From: an uncultured Treponema sp.
GTDB taxonomy: Bacteria > Spirochaetota > Spirochaetia > Treponematales > Treponemataceae
NCBI GenBank assembly: GCA_937891125.1
Contig: CALAEZ010000291.1
Span: forward strand, 1 to 11,404
DNA: 11,404 nt
Direction: 5' to 3'
The notes under the pieces were generated by a model. That model did no database searches. It saw nothing but the letters and a program-made list of their open reading frames with translations, and was not told the origin of the DNA. Below, piece by piece: positions 6,060 through 11,404 of the stretch. The first letter of the stretch is position 1, and each line of letters begins with the position of its first letter. A program made the position numbers and the translations under genes.

Positions 6060-7434
6060 ATACAGGAATGGTAATCGTGAAGCTTGTGCCGCTTCCCTTT
6101 TGGCTTTGTACGTCAATTTGCCAGCCATGCGTGTCGACAATCTGCTTTACGACCGAAAGCCCAATGCCCATGCCGCTTTCTCTGCGGGATGCAGTTCCTC
6201 GGTAGAATAAATCAAAAATATGGCTTTTATCCTTGTCATCTATGCCTTCGCCGCTGTCAGTAATTGAAATAAATACGCAGTGGGCGCCGCTTGAATACTG
6301 CTCCTCGCGCGCGGTGATTGCAATGCTGTCGTTTTCTTTGGTGTAGCGTAGGGCATTTGAAAAAATGTTTTCAAGCGCGCGCTGAAATAGCTGCTTGTCA
6401 AATGGAACTTCAAAGGCGTCATCAAGCGCAATCTGAGCCGTAACATTCCGCTTAAATACCCCGCCTGTGCTGACCGAGCTTTCGGCAAATTCGCGCAAAA
6501 AAGGAGCAAGCGGCTGCGAGGTAAGCTGGCTTCGCCAGTCGTCATTATTGAGCTTTACGAAGTTAATCAGCGTGTCAATCATTGTTTCAAGCTGATTTGT
6601 TTTTGTGGTGATAAGCTCAAGCGTTTTTTTCATTTCCTCGCCATCGCTTATCATGCCGTCAGCAATTGCTTCGGTATATCCCTTTATAACAGCAACCGGT
6701 GTGCGTAAGTCATGGCTTATGCCCATAATAAAACGGCTTCTGCGTTCAGCTGCATCCTTTAATGCTCGCCGCATTTTATCAAGGTTTTCTGACAGCCGCG
6801 TAATTTCGTTTGTCGTCTTTAAGCTTGAGCCAGTGGTAAGCTTTACATCAAGCTCGCCGTCAGCGATGCGCTGCGTGTTATCTTCAAGAATCGTGATGGA
6901 GCGGGAAATAGTTTGCGATAGATGTACAATCATTATGATGCAGAATAGTACAAACACAAGCCCAAAAATAATCAAATAGCGGTTTAGTCGATGTGCTGGG
7001 CGAATAGGCGGGTGAGTGTGGTCGCGTAATACGCGGCTTACGAGCAGCACATTTGAAAAATTGTCTTCGAGGGCTGGCGAAACCATCTGGTAGAAATATT
7101 CGTGGCTGGTGCTGCGCACAAAATTGAAGAGTGTTGTATCATCAATGCTTTTCTGTCCTTTCCATTCGGGAATATTGTTATATAAAATGTTGGAGTTATT
7201 TGCAATAACTAAAAATTCAACCTCAGGGGGAATTGACTTAAGCATGTCACGCAAAACATCAAAGTCCCGTTCATTGATCGGCAGGTCTGACATACGCCGA
7301 ACCTGCTTGTAGCTGTTTATAAGCGCGCGTTCAGGCCGAGTAATGTAATGATAGAGCGGCAGAAACAGCGCACAGATGAGCGGCACAAGTATAATGCCGA
7401 TGATAAAGAGCCTAAGCTGGTTTTTTATTTTCAT
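6058..7434 (-). CDS. Membrane sensor histidine kinase
   Basis: This 458-residue kinase is the partner of the response regulator directly upstream. Transmembrane segments at about 8-30 and 153-172 enclose an extracytoplasmic sensor region of roughly 120 residues with no named fold. A stretch there (EVEFLVIANNSNILYNNIPE) is reminiscent of PAS/Cache-type strands. A HAMP linker (about 172-228) leads to the HisKA dimerisation domain with phosphoacceptor His241 in MGISHDLRTPVAVIKGY. The HATPase domain shows the N box (ENIFSNALRYT, Asn356 and Asn360), G1 (DSGEGID, 393-399), F box (FDLFYRG, 407-413) and G2 (GMGIGL, 421-426), all intact. Its ATG overlaps the regulator's TGA as ATGA, implying translational coupling. 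The signal is unknown. It converges on ilvB across a shared terminator region. Confidence 0.93.
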   Translation of the reverse strand: MKIKNQLRLFIIGIILVPLICALFLPLYHYITRPERALINSYKQVRRMSDLPINERDFDVLRDMLKSIPPEVEFLVIANNSNILYNNIPEWKGQKSIDDTTLFNFVRSTSHEYFYQMVSPALEDNFSNVLLVSRVLRDHTHPPIRPAHRLNRYLIIFGLVFVLFCIIMIVHLSQTISRSITILEDNTQRIADGELDVKLTTGSSLKTTNEITRLSENLDKMRRALKDAAERRSRFIMGISHDLRTPVAVIKGYTEAIADGMISDGEEMKKTLELITTKTNQLETMIDTLINFVKLNNDDWRSQLTSQPLAPFLREFAESSVSTGGVFKRNVTAQIALDDAFEVPFDKQLFQRALENIFSNALRYTKENDSIAITAREEQYSSGAHCVFISITDSGEGIDDKDKSHIFDLFYRGTASRRESGMGIGLSVVKQIVDTHGWQIDVQSQKGSGTSFTITIPV

Positions 7435-8144
7435 GAGGCGCTCTCTTTGTTTTGCTCGTTGTTTTCAAAACGGTAGCCCTGTCCGAAAATGGTTTTCAAA
7501 TACTGCGGTTTTGCAGGATCTTCTTCAATTTTTTTGCGCAAGCGTTGAATGTAGACGGCAACCGCCGTTATATCGCCAAATTGCGCTTTCCAAACATCAT
7601 TGTAAATTGTTTCGGGGCTGAGTGTTTCGCCGTTTCTGTGGGTCAGATAAGCTAAGACTTCATATTCTTTTGTTGAAAGCGGAATCTTTTCGGCGCCGCG
7701 TTTTAAGACGCAACTATTTAAAAGCATGGTATACGGACCGAACGTGTAGGTCGCCTCTGCAGCTGCTGTTGTCTCTGCCTGACGCCGCAGATTTGCCTCA
7801 ACACGGGCGACGAGCACTCGCGGTGAGAAAGGCTTTGTCACGAATTCGTCTGCCCCTATGCCTAAGCCGCGTATGATGTCCTCGTCGGCATCGCGCGCTG
7901 ACACAATAATGACGGGAATTGAAACGGGGTACTCTGAGCGCAAGCGTTTTAAGAAATCAAAGCCACTCATGCCGGGAAGATTTAGATCAAGAATGATAAG
8001 ATCGGGCTGCTGTTTTTGCAAAGCTTCTAATCCGATTTCTGCGCTTCCTGCAGTTTCTGCTTCCATCCCCGCTTTTTGTAAATACATTGAAACTAAATTT
8101 GCCATTTCTGGGACGTCTTCAATAATTAAAATTCTTTGCTTCAT
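7431..8144 (-). CDS. OmpR/PhoB-family response regulator
   Basis: This 237-residue DNA-binding regulator is phosphorylated by the adjacent kinase. Its receiver domain (about 1-120) has the acidic pair Glu9-Asp10, phosphoacceptor Asp53 in LIILDLNLPGMSG, Ser82 in VSA, and Lys104 in TKPFSP, all intact. The C-terminal winged-helix domain shows LSTKEYEVLAYL, the recognition-helix region with VAVYIQRLRKKIE, and the terminal wing IFGQGYRF. GAGG (minus strand, opposite 8152-8155) lies seven bases before the ATG. The gene is the first of a two-gene operon transcribed away from the flagellar cluster. Its targets are unknown. Autoregulation, or control of the divergent flagellar promoter, is possible from position alone. 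Confidence 0.94.
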   Translation of the reverse strand: MKQRILIIEDVPEMANLVSMYLQKAGMEAETAGSAEIGLEALQKQQPDLIILDLNLPGMSGFDFLKRLRSEYPVSIPVIIVSARDADEDIIRGLGIGADEFVTKPFSPRVLVARVEANLRRQAETTAAAEATYTFGPYTMLLNSCVLKRGAEKIPLSTKEYEVLAYLTHRNGETLSPETIYNDVWKAQFGDITAVAVYIQRLRKKIEEDPAKPQYLKTIFGQGYRFENNEQNKESAS

Positions 8145-8168
8145 GATAGTGCCTCGTGTTTGTAGGCT

Positions 8169-8197
8169 AGTCTATTTAGTGAAAAAAAACAAATGAA
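8169..8197 (-). promoter_or_regulatory. Possible promoter of the two-component operon
   Basis: On the minus strand, TTCATT (opposite 8192-8197) and TAGACT (opposite 8169-8174) are 17 bases apart and resemble -35 and -10 hexamers, with 3/6 and 4/6 matches to the sigma-70 consensus. Transcription would start near 8162, about 18 bases before the regulator's ATG. The match is weak, but the position and spacing are suitable. Confidence 0.3.
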
Positions 8198-8206
8198 TTA
8201 TTTGTT
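8188..8206. promoter_or_regulatory. Inverted repeat in the divergent promoter region (candidate operator)
   Basis: AACAAAT (8188-8194) and ATTTGTT (8200-8206) are perfect complements separated by GAATT. The repeat lies between the divergent regulator and flbD genes. It overlaps both the candidate minus-strand -35 box and the -35 region of the plus-strand sigma-28-like promoter. A dimeric regulator bound here could affect both directions. It lies in AT-rich DNA, so chance cannot be excluded. Confidence 0.35.
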
Positions 8207-8221
8207 ATTTTGCGCCGATAA
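8194..8221 (+). promoter_or_regulatory. Sigma-28 (FliA/SigD)-type flagellar promoter
   Basis: GCCGATAA at 8214-8221 is an exact match to the -10 element of sigma-28 promoters. The -35 element is weak: TGAA at 8194-8197 (consensus TAAA) lies 16 bases upstream. The expected start near 8228-8230 gives a 5' leader of about 60 bases before flbD. The treponemal fla operon is known from published work to use a sigma-28-like promoter. An exact eight-base box in the gap before the first flagellar gene supports the call despite the poor -35 element. Confidence 0.6.
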
Positions 8222-8277
8222 TAAGCTTGAATTATCTGCTGCAACTACTTGACGATTCATCAAATAGCGGCGAAAAT

Positions 8278-8281
8278 GGAG
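8278..8281 (+). promoter_or_regulatory. Ribosome-binding site that sets the flbD start
   Basis: GGAG is nine bases before the ATG at 8291. The in-frame TTG at 8249 would add 14 residues that FlbD proteins do not have and lacks a binding site, so 8291 is chosen. Confidence 0.7.
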
Positions 8282-8290
8282 AGCAAAGTA

Positions 8291-8488
8291 ATGATTTCAG
8301 TAACACGGCTTGATGGCAAAAAGTACTGGATAAACCCGCACATGATAGAAAGCATGGAAGAAAATCCTGATGTCACTATCTCATTGCTGTCTGGAAAACG
8401 TGTTGTCGTTACTGACAAGCCGGAGGAACTTATCAGCCGGATTGTCGAATACCGCCGCAGAATCGGCATATATAAAAATGAGCTGTAA
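8291..8488 (+). CDS. flbD: Flagellar protein FlbD
   Basis: This small 65-residue protein has the characteristic FlbD opening MISVTRLDGKKYWINP, followed by an Ile/Glu-rich stretch, LLSGKRVVVTDKPEEL, and a basic C-terminus. It corresponds to the short FlbD of spirochaete and Gram-positive flagellar operons, not the Caulobacter transcription factor of the same name. Its biochemical role is poorly defined, and it is usually found directly before motA. Here it is the first flagellar gene after the sigma-28-like promoter, and motA starts 20 bases after its stop. In described treponemal operons, flgD and flgE lie upstream. Here the divergent two-component genes occupy that place. Confidence 0.9.
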   Translation: MISVTRLDGKKYWINPHMIESMEENPDVTISLLSGKRVVVTDKPEELISRIVEYRRRIGIYKNEL

Positions 8489-8508
8489 CGGGTAGGGAGA
8501 ACGTATAG

Positions 8509-9291
8509 ATGGATATAGCCACACTCATTGGTATTATCGGCGGTGTTGTCGCCATCGGTCTTGGTGTTGTTACTTCGGGTGGCTCTGTTATGGGCATTAT
8601 CGACATTCCGTCTGTATTCGTAACGGTTGGCGGTTCGTATGCGGCTTTGTTTATTGTTGCTCCTATAAACCAAGCGCTTGGTCTGTTCGGCGTTATGGGG
8701 CGCGCATTTAAGAAATTTGATTACGGTGAAAAAACACTTATTCAGAATATGGTTGCTCTTTCAGAAAAAGCCCGCCGCGAGGGTATTCTGGCGCTCGAAG
8801 AAGGCTTAGACGATCTTGATAATGCTTTTATGAAAAGCGGTTTGCGCATGGTTGTTGACGGCACGGACGGCAATGTTATTCGTACCATTATGGAAAACGA
8901 AATGAGCCAGACGGAAGGACGGCACATGAGCTGGATTGGCGTTATTAACGCGTGGGCAGGCTACGGTCCTGGTTTCGGTATGTTGGGTACGGTCATCGGT
9001 CTTATTGGTATGTTGAACAACTTGGAAGATAAAAGCTCTCTCGGTCCGAACATGGCTGTCGCTTTGATTACGACATTGTACGGTTCTATGCTCGCTAACT
9101 GGTTGGTCGCTCCGTTCGCAAACAAACTTTCTGCTCAGAATGCTGCCGAAATGTCCACGATGGAAATGATTATCGAAGGTGTTCTTTCTATTCAGGCTGG
9201 TGACAACCCGCGTATCCTTGCGCTCAAGCTCCTTACCTATCTTGATCCAAAAACGCGCAAGATTATCGAACCGGATGTCCTTAAAGACTAA
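8509..9291 (+). CDS. motA: Flagellar stator protein MotA
   Basis: This inner-membrane subunit of the ion-driven flagellar stator works in complex with MotB and transmits torque to FliG. It has 260 residues and four hydrophobic segments (about 3-22, 33-51, 146-168 and 182-202). The cytoplasmic loop carries Arg90 and Glu98 in EKARREGILALEEGL, the charged positions that contact FliG in E. coli MotA. GYGPGFGMLGTVIGL contains Pro154 at the start of the third segment, matching the functional Pro173 of E. coli. A GGGAG ribosome-binding site lies at 8495-8499. The motB gene begins 24 bases after its stop, giving the standard motAB pair. Ion specificity cannot be read reliably from this sequence. Confidence 0.96.
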   Translation: MDIATLIGIIGGVVAIGLGVVTSGGSVMGIIDIPSVFVTVGGSYAALFIVAPINQALGLFGVMGRAFKKFDYGEKTLIQNMVALSEKARREGILALEEGLDDLDNAFMKSGLRMVVDGTDGNVIRTIMENEMSQTEGRHMSWIGVINAWAGYGPGFGMLGTVIGLIGMLNNLEDKSSLGPNMAVALITTLYGSMLANWLVAPFANKLSAQNAAEMSTMEMIIEGVLSIQAGDNPRILALKLLTYLDPKTRKIIEPDVLKD

Positions 9292-9315
9292 TGTTTTTCA
9301 AAAAGGCTTAGAATA

Positions 9316-10080
9316 ATGGCAAAAAAAGAAAAAAAAGAACCGGATAAACCGTCAACCGCCTGGCAAGGTACCTACGGTGACATGATTACATTGATGCTCT
9401 GCTTCTTCGTCATGTTGTACGATCCGTCTGAGGTCGATACGGCGGCTTTGGCGCAGATTCAGGAGTCATTGCAGATTACCACTGAGTCAATCGAAGCTCC
9501 TGTTACGAGCGGCGGTCAGTCGCTTGCGCAAGGAAAACTGGCGGATTTAGGAAACAATATTTCGGCTCTTCCATCTGCTGAACAAGGAAAATCTCTTTCT
9601 GTTGCCAAAAAAAAGGCGGTCAGTCTCTTTGCGCCCGAAGTAAAATCCGCAAAAATCACGCTTTCAAGCGATGAGCGTGGGCTTGTCATCTCGCTTGCCT
9701 CAGATGTGTTCTTTGAAGAAGGCAGCGCGAATCTCGAAATTGAAGGAACGAGAGATATTCTTCTCAAATTATCAAAATTTTTTCAAGATTCAGAGCTAAA
9801 AAACCGAAGATTTAGAATAGAGGGGCATACGGATAGCACGGCTGTCACTTCTCATGTCGATGAGAACGGCAACACTGTTGGTTTCCCGTCAAATTGGGAG
9901 CTTTCAGCGGCTCGTGCTGCGAATGTGCTTCACTATTTGTCAGATTTCGGAGTGGATGAAAAAAAGTTTTCAATCGCTGGCTATGCTGACACACGACCGA
10001 TGTTTTCTAACGAAACAAAAGAAGGTCAGGCGTACAATCGTCGCGTTGACATCATCATTTTGGATGACGGTCATTTCTAA
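9316..10080 (+). CDS. motB: Flagellar stator protein MotB
   Basis: This stator subunit anchors the MotA/MotB channel to peptidoglycan. Of its 254 residues, a basic cytoplasmic tail (1-17) precedes one transmembrane helix (about 20-36), which carries the essential ion-binding Asp22 in TYGDMITLMLCFFVML. A plug/linker region (about 37-115) follows. The periplasmic OmpA-like peptidoglycan-binding domain (about 118-250) has FRIEGHTDS (166-174), NWELSAARA (193-201) and YNRRVDI (240-246). The ribosome-binding site is modest (AAAAGG at 9301-9306), so expression may depend partly on coupling to motA. All key residues are intact. Confidence 0.96.
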   Translation: MAKKEKKEPDKPSTAWQGTYGDMITLMLCFFVMLYDPSEVDTAALAQIQESLQITTESIEAPVTSGGQSLAQGKLADLGNNISALPSAEQGKSLSVAKKKAVSLFAPEVKSAKITLSSDERGLVISLASDVFFEEGSANLEIEGTRDILLKLSKFFQDSELKNRRFRIEGHTDSTAVTSHVDENGNTVGFPSNWELSAARAANVLHYLSDFGVDEKKFSIAGYADTRPMFSNETKEGQAYNRRVDIIILDDGHF

Positions 10081-10101
10081 TATTGGGATAAGGAGTTTTT
10101 T

Positions 10102-10656
10102 ATGGCTGATGAAGATGAAGGTTTGGGATTAGATGAAGGTGGTGATGCAGGTGCTGCTCCTTCAAAAGGCGGAAAGGGGCTTCTTATTCCAGGACTTTTA
10201 AAATGGGTCGCAATCGGTTTGGCGGCAATTATTTTGATTGTCACTGTTGTTGTCATCACAATGAAGGTTGTTGGCGGCAATAACACGGGAACAGGAACTG
10301 CCATTCCGATGACAGAAGAATACACGGCATCAAAGGAAATCCTTGACTGGTACACCTCTCTTGGATTGATTCAGACACGCACAATGGAAGAGAATCCTGC
10401 TTCTGTCCGCGTCGATGTTGTTTTGGGCTACAAAAAGGAAGACAAGGCAACTTCAACAGAAATCACACAAAGAACTGTTGAACTTAAAGACTTTTTGCGC
10501 CGATATTTTACACAGAAGACGGCTGCAGAACTCAAGCCTCAGAACGAAGAAAATCTTAAGATTGAGATTCGTAATGCAATCAACGATACGATTTTGAGTT
10601 CTTCAAAAATCAAAGATGTCCGCTTTATGCAGATGGATGTAATCCAGTCTAACTAA
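10102..10656 (+). CDS. fliL: Flagellar basal body-associated protein FliL
   Basis: FliL is a single-pass inner-membrane protein around the stator that supports stator function. Its 184 residues comprise an acidic, Gly-rich cytoplasmic tail (1-25), a transmembrane helix (about 33-56, very rich in Ile and Val), and a periplasmic domain (about 75-184). The periplasmic part shows the family pattern of a VRVDVVLGY strand, a long helix (about 118-135, ending in LKDFLRRYF), and the terminal VRFMQMDVIQSN strand. AAGGAG at 10090-10095 is a strong ribosome-binding site six bases from the ATG. It lies between motB and fliM, the usual place. Assignment rests on architecture, C-terminal pattern and synteny. 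Confidence 0.92.
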   Translation: MADEDEGLGLDEGGDAGAAPSKGGKGLLIPGLLKWVAIGLAAIILIVTVVVITMKVVGGNNTGTGTAIPMTEEYTASKEILDWYTSLGLIQTRTMEENPASVRVDVVLGYKKEDKATSTEITQRTVELKDFLRRYFTQKTAAELKPQNEENLKIEIRNAINDTILSSSKIKDVRFMQMDVIQSN

Positions 10657-10695
10657 AACGGTTCGCTCTAAAGCGCATAAAAAGGTGGGAAAGGC

Positions 10696-11404
10696 ATGAA
10701 CGAGGTTCTGTCACAAGATGAAATTGACCAATTGCTACAAGCCATCAGCTCAGGAGATTCTGGGGCGGATGATTTTAAGCCGGTCAGTGACACGCGAAAA
10801 ATCAAGATTTACGACTTCAAGCGTCCGGACAAGTTCTCAAAGGAACAAATCCGTACCGTGCAGATTATGCACGAAACATTCGCGCGTCTTACAACAACAA
10901 GTCTTTCAGCTCAGTTGCGTTCTTTGGTTCATGTCCATGTCGCGTCGGTTGACCAGCTCACATACGAAGAGTTTGTCCGCTCAATTCCGACTCCTACCAC
11001 GCTCGCAGTCATTAACATGGATCCGCTCAAGGGAAACGCTGTCCTTGAGATTGACCCGGCAATTACATTCAGCGTAATCGACCGCCTGTTTGGTGGTACA
11101 GGTCAGGGTGCAAAAGTAAGCCGAGACCTTACCGATATCGAGCAGTCTGTAATGGAAGGAATCATCGTCCGAATCTTGGCGAACATGCGCGAGGCTTGGA
11201 CTCAGGTAATCGATTTGCGACCGCGATTGGGTCAGATTGAGACCAACCCGCAGTTCGCTTCAATCGTTCCGCCTTCTGAAATGGTCGTTTTGGTCACATT
11301 GGAAACAAAAATCGGTGAGGAAGAGGGTATGATGAACTTCTGTATTCCTTACCTCACGATTGAGCCGATTGTTTCAAAACTTTCGTCACAGTTCTGGTTC
11401 AGTT
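10696..11404 (+). CDS. fliM: Flagellar motor switch protein FliM (3' partial)
   Basis: FliM forms the middle of the C ring and binds CheY-phosphate to switch rotation. Only the first 236 residues are in the window; the frame stays open to the edge, and full-length FliM is typically about 330-350. The N-terminus MNEVLSQDEIDQLLQAI is the conserved CheY-binding peptide. The middle domain begins near residue 36 (IKIYDFKRPDKFS), with RTVQIMHETFARL, VHVASVDQLTYEEF, and the hallmark LFGGTG (131-136) that contacts FliG. A GGTGGG ribosome-binding site lies at 10684-10689. The 39-base gap after fliL is the longest in this operon. Further export and switch genes (fliY and others) are expected to the right from treponemal synteny, but are not seen. 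Confidence 0.96.
   Translation, partial: MNEVLSQDEIDQLLQAISSGDSGADDFKPVSDTRKIKIYDFKRPDKFSKEQIRTVQIMHETFARLTTTSLSAQLRSLVHVHVASVDQLTYEEFVRSIPTPTTLAVINMDPLKGNAVLEIDPAITFSVIDRLFGGTGQGAKVSRDLTDIEQSVMEGIIVRILANMREAWTQVIDLRPRLGQIETNPQFASIVPPSEMVVLVTLETKIGEEEGMMNFCIPYLTIEPIVSKLSSQFWFS

Noticed and set aside
5972..6210. Small plus-strand open frames after ilvB
   Set aside because: They cross the intrinsic terminator and lie antisense to the kinase's ATP-binding domain. They have no recognisable protein features.
8249..8277. TTGACG-N17-GAAAAT as a sigma-70 promoter for flbD
   Set aside because: The -35 match is good, but transcription would begin near 8284, after the flbD ribosome-binding site. The sigma-28-like box upstream gives a sensible leader.

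Overview
The window looks like chromosome from a spirochaete of the Treponema group. The best evidence is the right-hand third, where flbD-motA-motB-fliL-fliM lie on the plus strand in the order of the treponemal flagellar operon (recalled from the literature, not searched here). The N-terminal CheY-docking motif of FliM, the short FlbD protein and a sigma-28-type -10 box all fit. A large outer-membrane beta-barrel resembling treponemal LptD at the left edge agrees. Branched-chain amino acid genes point to a free-living or gut/rumen-type treponeme rather than the pathogens T. pallidum or T. denticola, which I recall as lacking this pathway.

Layout. Positions 3-1439 (+) hold the C-terminal part of an outer-membrane beta-barrel protein that is cut by the window edge. 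Positions 1504-5964 (+) hold a branched-chain amino acid segment: a sigma-70-like promoter, ilvD, an AT-rich membrane zinc-ribbon/SHOCT gene of unknown role, a GC-rich palindromic intergenic element, and ilvB. A strong intrinsic terminator follows at 6026-6059. Positions 6058-8144 (-) hold a two-component pair, an OmpR/PhoB-type regulator and a membrane histidine kinase, joined by an ATGA overlap and converging on ilvB. Positions 8145-8290 are a shared divergent regulatory region with a 7-bp inverted repeat and a sigma-28-like promoter. Positions 8291 to the right edge (+) hold the flagellar genes, with gaps of 20-39 bases; fliM is cut by the window end.

Function. IlvD and IlvB catalyse two steps of valine/isoleucine synthesis, but neither ilvN (the acetolactate synthase regulatory subunit) nor ilvC is adjacent. 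MotA and MotB form the flagellar stator, FliL supports it, FliM is a switch protein of the C ring, and FlbD is a small motility protein. The two-component system has no known signal. Its only link to motility is that it shares the divergent promoter region.

Most of the window is ordinary housekeeping and motility DNA; I do not see a clearly new system. The parts most worth a second look are the AT-rich gene between ilvD and ilvB, the GC-rich element behind it with a related piece after ilvB, and the divergent regulatory region in which flbD appears to head the flagellar operon. No RNA gene, CRISPR array or insertion sequence was recognised, and no gene-free stretch exceeds about 170 bases.
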